64,000 nt of DNA from Flavobacteriales bacterium (GTDB taxonomy: Bacteria > Bacteroidota > Bacteroidia > NS11-12g > UBA9320). A program made the translations under genes and the position numbers. The stretch is taken from NCBI GenBank assembly GCA_020635395.1, contig JACJZV010000001.1, forward strand, positions 248,001 to 312,000, read 5' to 3'. The notes beneath the pieces are model-generated. The model saw nothing but the letters and a program-made list of their open reading frames with translations, was not told the origin of the DNA and made no database searches. Below are positions 42,581 to 51,288 of this stretch, piece after piece; position 1 is the stretch's first letter; each line of letters opens with the position of its first letter.

Positions 42581-45500
42581 ATGTCTTACAACAGAAAAGA
42601 ACAAAAAATAAAAAGCAACTTTAAAACCGTTCGTATTGGACTTTCTTCGCCAGAAGTAATCCTACAACGTTCGAATGGTGAAGTTATAAAACCAGAAACG
42701 ATCAACTATCGTTCATACAAACCTGAAATGGGCGGTTTGTTTTGCGAGAGAATCTTTGGCCCAACCAAAGATTATGAATGTCATTGTGGAAAATACAAAC
42801 GTATTCGATACAAAGGCATTGTTTGCGATAGATGTGGCGTTGAGGTAACAGAGAAAAAAGTGCGTCGTGAGCGAATGGGACACATTGATTTGGTTGTTCC
42901 CGTTGCACATATTTGGTATTTCCGTTCGTTGCCAAACAAAATTGGTTATTTGCTTGGCCTTCCTTCTAAAAAATTAGATATGATTATTTACTATGAAAGA
43001 TACATAGTAATTCAATCTGGGGTTAAAGAAGACGATGGTGTAAATTACCTTGATTTCTTGACAGAAGAAGAGTATTTAGACATACTCGACACGCTTCCCA
43101 AAGAAAACCAATATTTAGACGATAAAGATCCAAACAAGTTTATTGCAAAAATGGGTGCCGAAGCCATTTCGGACTTATTATCTCGCCTAAACTTGGACGA
43201 ATTGTCATACGAACTACGTCATCAAGCGGCCAACGAAACCTCGCAACAAAGAAAAGCAGAAGCCCTAAAACGATTAAAAGTTATAGAAGGTTTCCGCGAG
43301 GCCAACAAAGAATTCGAGAATCGTCCAGAGTGGATGATTTTGAAAATATTACCGGTCATTCCACCAGAATTACGTCCGTTAGTACCTTTAGATGGTGGCC
43401 GTTTTGCTACTTCTGATTTGAACGACTTGTATCGAAGAGTAATCATCAGAAACAATCGTTTGAAACGACTGATGGAGATTAAAGCTCCCGATGTGATTTT
43501 GCGGAACGAAAAACGGATGTTGCAAGAAGCTGTTGACAGTTTGCTTGACAACACCAGAAGAGCAAATGCCGTAAAATCAAGCGGAAATCGTCCGTTGAAA
43601 TCTTTGAGTGATATGCTTAAAGGTAAACAAGGTCGTTTCCGTCAAAACCTTCTTGGTAAAAGGGTTGACTACTCTGGTCGTTCGGTTATCGTTGTTGGTC
43701 CAACTCTTAAACTTCACGAGTGTGGATTACCAAAAGGTATGGCCAGCGAGCTTTTCAAACCATTCATTATCAGAAAACTGATTGAAAGAGGAATCGTTAA
43801 AACGGTAAAATCTGCCAAGAAAATAGTGGATAGAAAGGACCCTGTTATCTGGGAAATTCTTGAAAATATTTTGAAAGGACATCCGGTTCTTCTAAACCGA
43901 GCCCCAACACTTCACCGTTTGGGTATTCAGGCGTTTCAGCCAAAACTGGTAGAAGGAAAAGCGATACGTTTGCACCCATTGGTTTGTACCGGATTCAACG
44001 CCGACTTTGACGGTGACCAAATGGCGGTACACGTCCCACTTGGAAATGCCGCAATTTTGGAGGCTCAAATATTGATGCTTGCTCCACACAACATTCTTAA
44101 CCCTGCCAACGGTGCCCCAATTGCGGTACCATCGCAAGACATGGTTTTGGGACTTTATTACTTAACAAAAGGTAGAAAAGGCACAAAAGACAGAAAAGTT
44201 GTGGGCGAAGGTCAAACCTTCTATTCTGACGAAGAGGTGCGAATAGCTCACAACGAAGGTAGAGCGGATTTACACGCCGAGATAAAGGTAAAAACCCATA
44301 CTGTTGAGAATGGTCAACCGGTTGAGAAAATTATCGAAACAACCGTTGGACGTGTTATTTTCAACAAGTTCGTACCAAGAGAAATGGGCTACTTAAATGT
44401 TTTACTTACCAAAAAATCGCTTCGAAACATTATCGGAGACATGGTTAAAGAAGTAGGTATTGCAAAAACAGCCGAATTCTTGGATAATATTAAAGACCTT
44501 GGTTTCCAATATTCGTTCAAAGGCGGATTGTCATTTAACATCAACGATGTTGTATTGCCAGATGAAAAAGACAATTTGATTGAAGCTGCAAAAGCAGAAG
44601 TGGACGAAATTTGGGATAACTACAACAACGGTTTTATTACCAATAATGAGCGATACAACCAAATCATCGACATCTGGACTCGTGTAAACTCAAGAGTTTC
44701 AGATGCTTTGCTTAAAAAATTGGCCAACGATGATCAAGGGTTTAACCCGATATACATGATGCTTGACTCAGGTGCGAGGGGTTCGAAAGAACAAATTCGT
44801 CAGTTGGGCGGTATGCGGGGATTGATGGCAAAACCACAAAAGAAAACAGGTCACGGAGGAACAGGAGAGATTATCGAGAACCCAATCTTGTCGAACTTTA
44901 GACAAGGCTTGAGCATCTTGGAATACTTCATTTCTACACACGGTGCTCGTAAAGGTCTTGCGGATACGGCTCTTAAAACAGCTGACGCGGGTTATTTGAC
45001 TCGTCGTTTGCACGATGTGGCACAGGACGTGGTAATAAACGAAGTGGATTGCGAAACATTGCGTGGTATAGAAATATCTGCACTTCGCGAGAACGAAGAA
45101 ATTGTAGAAAGCTTGTACGACCGAATTTTGGGTAGAACAAGTTTGTATGATATCGAAGACCCAACAACAGGAGAAATCATTGTAGAGGCTGGTCAAGAAA
45201 TTTCTGAAGATGTTGCCAACAGAATTGAAGTAGTTGGTATTGACACCGTAGAAATTCGGTCGGTAATGACATGCGAATCACGACAAGGCGTTTGTACAAG
45301 ATGTTACGGAAGAAACCTTGCAACAGGTAGAATGGCACAACGAGGCGATGCAGTAGGCGTAATTGCTGCTCAGTCAATCGGTGAGCCTGGTACACAGCTT
45401 ACACTTCGAACATTCCACGTGGGTGGTACGGCATCAAACATTGCTTCTGAGTCAGAATTGCATGTAAAATATGATGGTACACTTGAGTTTGACGAGATAA

Positions 45501-46909
45501 AAACCGTTACTCGAGTGTCTGACGATGGCGAAAAAGAAGAGGTAATCATTGGTCGATCAGGCGAGATTCGTGTGATTAACCCAAAAACAAAAGAAATTCT
45601 TAATACATTAAACGTACCTTATGGTTCTATTTTGATGGTTGAGGACAAAGCCAAAGTAAAACGTGGCGACATGATTTGTAAATGGGACCCATACAACGCT
45701 GTAATTGTTAGTGATATTGAAGGTAAAATCGCATTTAAAGATATTATCGACGGCATTACTTACAAAGACGAAATTGATGAGCAAACCGGATTTAAGGAGA
45801 AAGTTTTAATCGAAAACAGAGATAAAAAGCTGATACCAGCGGTGTTGTTGTTAGATAAAAAGGGTGAAATCCTAAAAGAATTCAACTTGCCTGTTGGTGC
45901 TCACATTTCGGTTGATGACGGCGACAAAATAAAAGGCGGTACAATCATTTCCAAAATACCACGTGTGCTTGGTAAAACAGGCGATATCACGGGTGGTTTG
46001 CCACGGGTAACGGAGCTTTTTGAGGCACGTAACCCATCAAACCCTGCTGTTGTTGCAGAGATTGACGGCGTGGTAAGCTACGGAGGTATTAAGAGAGGTA
46101 ACCGTGAGATTGTTATTGAATCAAGAGAAGGAGTTGTAAAACGCTACTTAGTATCGCTTTCAAAACACATTTTGGTTCAGGATAACGACTTCGTAAAGGC
46201 TGGAACTCCTTTGTCCGACGGTTCTATCACTCCAAAAGATATTTTGGCAATTGAAGGACCCACCGCTGTTCAAAATTATATTGTGAACGGAATTCAAGAG
46301 GTTTACCGATTGCAAGGTGTAAAAATTAACGATAAACACATTGAGGTTATCGTGCGTCAAATGATGCAAAAAGTGACCATTGTAGATCCAGGAGACACTA
46401 AGTTTTTGGAGGGTGAAGGTGTTGATAAATTTGAGTTTCAGGCAGAAAACAACATGATTTACGATAAAAAAGTTGTTACGGATGCCGGAGATTCAAATGA
46501 ATTAAAACCAGGGCAGATAGTTAGTTTGCGTAAACTACGCGATATAAACTCTGTATTGAAGCGAAAAGACCTAAAAACGGTTGAGGTAAGAGATGCAGTT
46601 CCTGCAACCTCCGAGCCATTGTTGATGGGTATTACAAAAGCTTCATTAGGCACACAGAGCTTCTTGTCGGCAGCATCTTTCCAAGAAACCACCAAAGTAT
46701 TGAATGAAGCTGCAATTAGTGGGAAAATTGACTTGATGACAGGTCTGAAAGAGAATGTTATTGTAGGCCACCTTATTCCGGCCGGAACAGGTATGCGGGA
46801 TTATGAAGATATCATTGTGGGTTCGCAAGAAGAATACAATATGTTGATGAGTTCTAAAGAGGATGTCTCTACTGACACCACCGTTGGAGAAGTAAAGGCA
46901 TCAAACTAA
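42581..46909 (+). CDS. rpoC: RNA polymerase beta' subunit
   Basis: The product has 1442 residues. The N-terminal zinc site CHCGKYKRIRYKGIVCDRCG is near residues 68-87. The catalytic Mg-binding NADFDGDQMAVH is near 475. The bridge helix and trigger loop are in the middle (GARGSKEQIRQLGGMRGLM). The second zinc site is CESRQGVCTRCYGRN. It is followed by a terminator. Confidence 0.98.
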   Translation: MSYNRKEQKIKSNFKTVRIGLSSPEVILQRSNGEVIKPETINYRSYKPEMGGLFCERIFGPTKDYECHCGKYKRIRYKGIVCDRCGVEVTEKKVRRERMGHIDLVVPVAHIWYFRSLPNKIGYLLGLPSKKLDMIIYYERYIVIQSGVKEDDGVNYLDFLTEEEYLDILDTLPKENQYLDDKDPNKFIAKMGAEAISDLLSRLNLDELSYELRHQAANETSQQRKAEALKRLKVIEGFREANKEFENRPEWMILKILPVIPPELRPLVPLDGGRFATSDLNDLYRRVIIRNNRLKRLMEIKAPDVILRNEKRMLQEAVDSLLDNTRRANAVKSSGNRPLKSLSDMLKGKQGRFRQNLLGKRVDYSGRSVIVVGPTLKLHECGLPKGMASELFKPFIIRKLIERGIVKTVKSAKKIVDRKDPVIWEILENILKGHPVLLNRAPTLHRLGIQAFQPKLVEGKAIRLHPLVCTGFNADFDGDQMAVHVPLGNAAILEAQILMLAPHNILNPANGAPIAVPSQDMVLGLYYLTKGRKGTKDRKVVGEGQTFYSDEEVRIAHNEGRADLHAEIKVKTHTVENGQPVEKIIETTVGRVIFNKFVPREMGYLNVLLTKKSLRNIIGDMVKEVGIAKTAEFLDNIKDLGFQYSFKGGLSFNINDVVLPDEKDNLIEAAKAEVDEIWDNYNNGFITNNERYNQIIDIWTRVNSRVSDALLKKLANDDQGFNPIYMMLDSGARGSKEQIRQLGGMRGLMAKPQKKTGHGGTGEIIENPILSNFRQGLSILEYFISTHGARKGLADTALKTADAGYLTRRLHDVAQDVVINEVDCETLRGIEISALRENEEIVESLYDRILGRTSLYDIEDPTTGEIIVEAGQEISEDVANRIEVVGIDTVEIRSVMTCESRQGVCTRCYGRNLATGRMAQRGDAVGVIAAQSIGEPGTQLTLRTFHVGGTASNIASESELHVKYDGTLEFDEIKTVTRVSDDGEKEEVIIGRSGEIRVINPKTKEILNTLNVPYGSILMVEDKAKVKRGDMICKWDPYNAVIVSDIEGKIAFKDIIDGITYKDEIDEQTGFKEKVLIENRDKKLIPAVLLLDKKGEILKEFNLPVGAHISVDDGDKIKGGTIISKIPRVLGKTGDITGGLPRVTELFEARNPSNPAVVAEIDGVVSYGGIKRGNREIVIESREGVVKRYLVSLSKHILVQDNDFVKAGTPLSDGSITPKDILAIEGPTAVQNYIVNGIQEVYRLQGVKINDKHIEVIVRQMMQKVTIVDPGDTKFLEGEGVDKFEFQAENNMIYDKKVVTDAGDSNELKPGQIVSLRKLRDINSVLKRKDLKTVEVRDAVPATSEPLLMGITKASLGTQSFLSAASFQETTKVLNEAAISGKIDLMTGLKENVIVGHLIPAGTGMRDYEDIIVGSQEEYNMLMSSKEDVSTDTTVGEVKASN

Positions 46910-46936
46910 AACAAAAAATAATTGTTTAAAATTTTG

Positions 46937-46966
46937 AAATGCCCCAACATTGGGGCATTTTTGTTT
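46937..46966 (+). terminator. Terminator after rpoC
   Basis: A 9-bp stem AAATGCCCC/GGGGCATTT with a 6-nt loop and a T-rich tail (46958-46966). It closes the secE-rpoC transcript. Confidence 0.85.
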
Positions 46967-46983
46967 AGAGTTAAAAAAAGAAA

Positions 46984-47301
46984 ATGGAAGAGAATCAAAA
47001 CAAAAAAGGCAATCAAATAGATATTGAGCTGAGTGAGGAGGTTGCCGAAGGTATTTATTCAAATTTGGCCATCATTGCCCATTCGAACTCCGAGTTTGTT
47101 GTGGATTTTGTGCGGTTATTGCCGGGCGTGCCAAAAGCAAAGGTAAAACAACGAATTATTCTGGCACCACAACATGCCAAACGATTGATGTTTGCCCTTA
47201 CAGAGAATATAAGAAAATTTGAAGATAGCTTTGGAGAGATAGAAGCTAATGATCAACCTCCGTCATTTCCAATGAACTTTGGGCCTGCTGGAGAGGCCTA
47301 A
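46984..47301 (+). CDS. DUF3467 family protein
   Basis: The product has 105 residues, acidic and soluble. IDIELSEEVAEGIYSNLAII is followed by AHSNSEFVVDFVRLLPGVPKAKV and LAPQHAKRLMFALTENIRKFE, the DUF3467 signature. The family is found widely in Bacteroidota, often next to rpoC. Its function is unknown. Position right after RNA polymerase genes suggests a housekeeping role. Confidence 0.88.
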   Translation: MEENQNKKGNQIDIELSEEVAEGIYSNLAIIAHSNSEFVVDFVRLLPGVPKAKVKQRIILAPQHAKRLMFALTENIRKFEDSFGEIEANDQPPSFPMNFGPAGEA

Positions 47302-47360
47302 AGTCGAAAAATACATAAACCCAACCACCTTAAGTTTAGTAACAATTAAAAAATAATATT

Positions 47361-47969
47361 ATGGACTTTACTCAGATGATTATGTCGAAACTTGGACAAG
47401 GCGGATTGGATGCCATGGCCGAAAAAATTGGAGCCACCCCACAGCAAACAAGTACGGCATTAGAAGGCATCGTCCCAACGTTGTTGGGTGCTATGTCGAA
47501 CAACGCTAAATCAGAAGGTGGTGCCAGTGGCCTTTTAGGAGCCCTAGACAGAGACCACGATGGAAGCATTTTGGACGACATTACCGGATTTATCGGAAAC
47601 AGCGATAGCGGCCCAGGAGCCGGCATTTTGAAACATGTTTTGGGTAATAATCAAACCTCAGTTGAAAATGGTTTGAGTGCAAAAACAGGTTTATCATCTG
47701 GTCAAATTGGAAACCTTTTAAAAATAGCGGCTCCCTTATTAATGGGTTATTTAGGCAGGCAAAAGCGTCAAGCCGGTAGTGGAGGTTTCGACATCAGCAG
47801 CGTTGCCGGACTGTTGGGTGGTTTGGCCTCGACCAGCGACAAAAGCACTGGACTTGATTTGAGTGATATTCTCAACATGGTAGGAGGCCTTACAGGAGGT
47901 GGAAGTACCAATCAATCAAGCGGTGGCGGCCTTCTTGGCGGCTTGCTTGGCAAGTTGTTTAAGAGATAG
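47361..47969 (+). CDS. DUF937 domain protein
   Basis: The product has 202 residues and is Gly/Ser-rich. The first half matches the DUF937/YidB-like pattern: AEKIGATPQQTSTALEGIVPTLLGAM, then ILKHVLGNNQTSVENGLSAKTGLSSGQIGNLLKIAAPLLMGYLG. The second half is repetitive GLLGG/SSGGGLLGGLLGKLF. No signal peptide is seen. Function is unknown. A terminator follows. Confidence 0.85.
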   Translation: MDFTQMIMSKLGQGGLDAMAEKIGATPQQTSTALEGIVPTLLGAMSNNAKSEGGASGLLGALDRDHDGSILDDITGFIGNSDSGPGAGILKHVLGNNQTSVENGLSAKTGLSSGQIGNLLKIAAPLLMGYLGRQKRQAGSGGFDISSVAGLLGGLASTSDKSTGLDLSDILNMVGGLTGGGSTNQSSGGGLLGGLLGKLFKR

Positions 47970-47990
47970 ATTTAACAATTTATTTTGCAT

Positions 47991-48018
47991 AAAGCCTCTG
48001 ATTTCGGGGGCTTTTTTT
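47991..48018 (+). terminator. Terminator after the DUF937 gene
   Basis: An 8-bp stem AAAGCCTC with GGGGCTTT (one T-G pair) is followed by a seven-base T-run (48012-48018). Confidence 0.8.
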
Positions 48019-48065
48019 GTTGAAATCTATTATCGAGTACAAATCATTACGGTAAGGCTTTTGGG

Positions 48066-48130
48066 ATACTCCAAAGTAAGGAACGATTCAAATTTATTAA
48101 TCATGTGAATTGTTCTATTTTGGGGAGTAT
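48066..48130. repeat. Imperfect 65-base palindrome in the convergent intergenic region
   Basis: Arms at 48066-48090 and 48106-48130 start ATACTCC and end GGAGTAT, with most of the 25 positions complementary around a 15-base AT-rich loop. It lies between two converging genes. It could be a leftward terminator-type structure or a small non-coding insertion. Confidence 0.45.
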
Positions 48131-48227
48131 TATAGTTAGGGAAATTCAAGAAAACAGTAAAAAGAAAAACGTATTGTTAAAAATCAACACTTCTTTCTGC
48201 TGCAAAAGAAAACAATATAATTCCCCT

Positions 48228-49652
48228 CTACTTCGTCAAAAAAACCTCGTCAATCATTTGTTTTGGTTCAGGAATGTCTTCTTCTTCCAAAAGCATGAGG
48301 CGTTCTTTGCTGACACGTTTGAATTTGGAAAGCCTATTGGCTTGATTTTCGATGCACTGCTCAAAAATGTTGCGTACCACGCGGGCGTTGCCAAAGCCTT
48401 CGTCCCGTTTTTCGTATAATCCATCCCATATTGCCTCAAGCTTTTCTTGAGCATCGGAAGTAGGTTTAAAATCTGCTTTTTTGCAGAATAAAAGGAATAT
48501 TTCCATCATTTGTTTGGCACTAAAATGATCGAAAATAATGTATCGGTTAAACCGCGAACGCAAGCCTGGATTGCTCTCTATAAATTCCTTCATCGGTTCG
48601 GTGTATCCGGCCACCACCACCGCCATGTCGGTTCGTAAGTCTTCCATGCGTTTTAGCAACGTGTTGACGGCCTCTGAGCCGTAGTCGTTGCCCATCACTC
48701 CTTGATTGAGGGCATACGCCTCATCGACAAACAATACTCCGCCTTTGCTTTGCTGCACCACTTCGTTTACTTTGGTGGCCGTTTGCCCTACATAGCCTGC
48801 CACAAGGCCTTCCCTGTCTGTTTCAATGCATTGACCGACAGTAAGATAACCCAAATGTTTGTATATGCGACCCAACAAGCGGGCAACCGTTGTTTTTCCG
48901 GTTCCCGGAGGGCCTAAAAAAACATTGTGAAGACTTACTTCCACATTTTGCAACCCTTTTTCGGTGCGTATTTTTTGAATTTTTAACAGATTTATTAGGT
49001 CGTTGATGTCCTTTTTTACATTGTCCAGCCCAATTAATTCATTCAGTTCTTCCATCACTTTTTCCAACGAATCGTTGGGTGAGATAGTGGGGTGGTTGGT
49101 CTTAGCCTTATTCAACTTAAAGAAATCTTTTTTCTCTTCATCCGATTTGAAATTGAGGCCGAACGCCAGCCGAATAAAAGTAGAATAATGAGTCAACAGT
49201 TGGTCTAATTTGGCTGAATCTCCGGTAAATTGGTGGGTAAGTACAAAATCCGGCTTTCGATAGGCACTCAGTGTTTTTTCGAGTTTTTCAGAAAATGTTT
49301 TCTCTTTGGTCAACGATAGCCAGGCCTCGAGATGCTCGGTTTCGGCGTATTTGTTGTTGATGAGTGCATCGTAGTAATAGGCCAAAATAAACACCGATTT
49401 GGCACTTGATTTTGAGTGGAGGACATCGGAGATATGCACCAAATCGGCCAAAAATAATTGGTTAATATCTATTGATGCGGCAATTTTTCCGGAAGCTATA
49501 TTTTTTTCGGAAGCTAAAAAGGTGATACAATCTTTAACCGCTTTTTCCAATTCGATGGCAAAATGATTTCCAATTTCAGGTTTTGAATTTCCCTTTACAC
49601 CGTCCATCAATGACGTTAATGCTTCTTCTAATAATCGAATCGGATTTTTCAT
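48228..49652 (-). CDS. CbbX/SpoVK-type AAA+ ATPase
   Basis: The product has 474 residues. An N-terminal helical region of ~190 residues without recognised domain is followed by the AAA+ module: ELIGLDNVKKDINDL, Walker A GPPGTGKTT (about 246-254), GYVGQTATKVNEVVQ, Walker B GVLFVDEAYAL (near 310), and arginine finger region NPGLRSRFNRYI. The lid with GNARVVRNIFEQCI is typical of the CbbX family. Relatives remodel protein complexes (Rubisco activase, SpoVK, EccA of type VII secretion). It is the last gene of a seven-gene operon with an ABC transporter and coiled-coil membrane proteins, so it may act on one of these. Confidence 0.85.
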   Translation of the reverse strand: MKNPIRLLEEALTSLMDGVKGNSKPEIGNHFAIELEKAVKDCITFLASEKNIASGKIAASIDINQLFLADLVHISDVLHSKSSAKSVFILAYYYDALINNKYAETEHLEAWLSLTKEKTFSEKLEKTLSAYRKPDFVLTHQFTGDSAKLDQLLTHYSTFIRLAFGLNFKSDEEKKDFFKLNKAKTNHPTISPNDSLEKVMEELNELIGLDNVKKDINDLINLLKIQKIRTEKGLQNVEVSLHNVFLGPPGTGKTTVARLLGRIYKHLGYLTVGQCIETDREGLVAGYVGQTATKVNEVVQQSKGGVLFVDEAYALNQGVMGNDYGSEAVNTLLKRMEDLRTDMAVVVAGYTEPMKEFIESNPGLRSRFNRYIIFDHFSAKQMMEIFLLFCKKADFKPTSDAQEKLEAIWDGLYEKRDEGFGNARVVRNIFEQCIENQANRLSKFKRVSKERLMLLEEEDIPEPKQMIDEVFLTK

Positions 49653-49665
49653 TCGGTGTTTTATG

Positions 49666-50499
49666 TTAAGAGTCTAACATGCTCTGAACAATTTGTTTGT
49701 GCAACTCAATATGTTGTGAGCCATATTCTTGCCAAGCCAAACCGAGTTCACGCAAATCGTATTTGGCCACAATGGTGCCGTAGTTTTGCTTTTCGTTGTT
49801 GATGGTTGGGTAGCCGATTACATATATAACCTGAGCCAATTCTACGGCCAACTCAATGTCGTGAGTGGAGAAAATAATGGTGTTTTCCTCCGACGTTTGG
49901 CCTAATAAGTCAAACGATTTTTTTACCTCACGAATATTGCCCACGTCCAAGCCCGAAAATGGTTCATCCAAGATGATAAATTTGTCAGACGAAAATAGCT
50001 GCTCTATCACAGCGGTGCGTTGTCGTTGTCCGCCCGATAGTTCGTTTGGGTATTTGTCGGCACATTGCGAAAGTCCCCATTTTTCAAGGTATTCGGCAAT
50101 TTTTGTTTTCTTTTCTTCGGCAGAGATAGATGATTTTCGCATGGCAAAAAGCAGAGCTTGCGATACGGTTTTGTGCCGAAACAATGTGTATTTCTGATCT
50201 ACAAAGCCAATGTCTCCTTCTTTTATTTCTTTGGCCGCATCCGTGTTTTGTGCGTTAAAATCTTTTATCAAAACTCTGCCGGAGCGAAGTGGCACAAGTC
50301 CGGTCAAAGCTCGAAAAAGGGTTGATTTTCCACGACCCGACCTTCCCACAAAAGCAATGACTTGTCCGGTGCTTTTATGTCCTGCACGCACCACATCTTT
50401 TTCCGAAAAGGAAATATCCTTAATAATTAAGTGGTCATCATACGCTACGCTCAAATTTTCTACGTAAAGCAGCGTGTCTTTATATTCAAAACCTGTCAT
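49666..50499 (-). CDS. ABC transporter ATP-binding protein (NitT/TauT-like)
   Basis: The product has 277 residues. Walker A GRSGRGKST is at 53-61, the Q-loop FVDQ near 99-102, the signature LSGGQRQRT at 154-162, Walker B FIILDEP at 174-180 and the switch His in STHD near 215. The sequence is closest in style to nitrate/taurine importers. It overlaps the permease gene by 4 bases. The extra ~35 C-terminal residues are helical and may contact a partner. Confidence 0.85.
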   Translation of the reverse strand: MTGFEYKDTLLYVENLSVAYDDHLIIKDISFSEKDVVRAGHKSTGQVIAFVGRSGRGKSTLFRALTGLVPLRSGRVLIKDFNAQNTDAAKEIKEGDIGFVDQKYTLFRHKTVSQALLFAMRKSSISAEEKKTKIAEYLEKWGLSQCADKYPNELSGGQRQRTAVIEQLFSSDKFIILDEPFSGLDVGNIREVKKSFDLLGQTSEENTIIFSTHDIELAVELAQVIYVIGYPTINNEKQNYGTIVAKYDLRELGLAWQEYGSQHIELHKQIVQSMLDS

Positions 50500-51269
50500 A
50501 TTTTGGAATATCTGAATAAACTTTTACGTAAGAAATTGATAAACCAATCCAGAAACAAACCAATGAGTAGAATAACCAATTGCAGGGCAATAATTCGCCC
50601 GTGGTTCATAAACTTATCTGAATTTTTTATGAGAAAACCCAATCCACCAGAGGCTGCCACCACCGATTCGATGGTTACGAGCATCATCCAGGTTATCGCC
50701 AAGTTTTGCCGTATGGCTTCGATAACGTAGTCAATTCTTCCTAAAATAATAACCTGCCACAAAACTTCAAATCGCGAGCATTTTAATGATTTTGCGTGGT
50801 CAAATTCTTCGTCAGAAATATCACGAATAACCGAAATGAGCGAGGTTGTTAAAAAAGTGGTTAGAAATATAACCATAATCCAAACCTGCATGGTTCGCGA
50901 ATCGTGCACAATCATCGAAATATAGAAGGATATTCCGGTGAGGGGCAGATAGCGAAAACGGGTAATGATATTGGCAACCGGTTTTAAAAGCGGTATGGGC
51001 CATGTGTAGGCAAATATCAACGATATTAAAACTGCCAAAAGTATCGAGGTAAAACACAGCCGGAGCGAACTGAAAATGTGGGTTACCAACCCTTCTTGCC
51101 AAAGCTCTTTTAGGCCAATAAAAACCTGCTCTGGATTTGGAAATAAATGCTTTGTTCCGGCGGTGGTAATAACCCACAAACCCACCAAAATAAGCACCCA
51201 AACAGCGGCAATGATGTACCGTTGTTGGGAGCTTATTTTTTCAAACGGGGTAACTAATTTTTTTAACAA
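50496..51269 (-). CDS. ABC transporter permease (NitT/TauT-like)
   Basis: The product has 257 residues with six membrane helices. The EAA-like loop is DEEFDHAKSLKCSRFEVLWQ and onward (about 172-195), which contacts the ATPase. The N-terminus (LFPNPEQVFIGLKELWQEGL) resembles TauC/SsuC. A single permease gene implies a homodimer. It partners the overlapping ATPase gene and the substrate-binding/OmpA fusion 19 bases upstream. Confidence 0.85.
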   Translation of the reverse strand: MLKKLVTPFEKISSQQRYIIAAVWVLILVGLWVITTAGTKHLFPNPEQVFIGLKELWQEGLVTHIFSSLRLCFTSILLAVLISLIFAYTWPIPLLKPVANIITRFRYLPLTGISFYISMIVHDSRTMQVWIMVIFLTTFLTTSLISVIRDISDEEFDHAKSLKCSRFEVLWQVIILGRIDYVIEAIRQNLAITWMMLVTIESVVAASGGLGFLIKNSDKFMNHGRIIALQLVILLIGLFLDWFINFLRKSLFRYSKI

Positions 51270-51288
51270 AATGCTGTTTTGTTAATGT

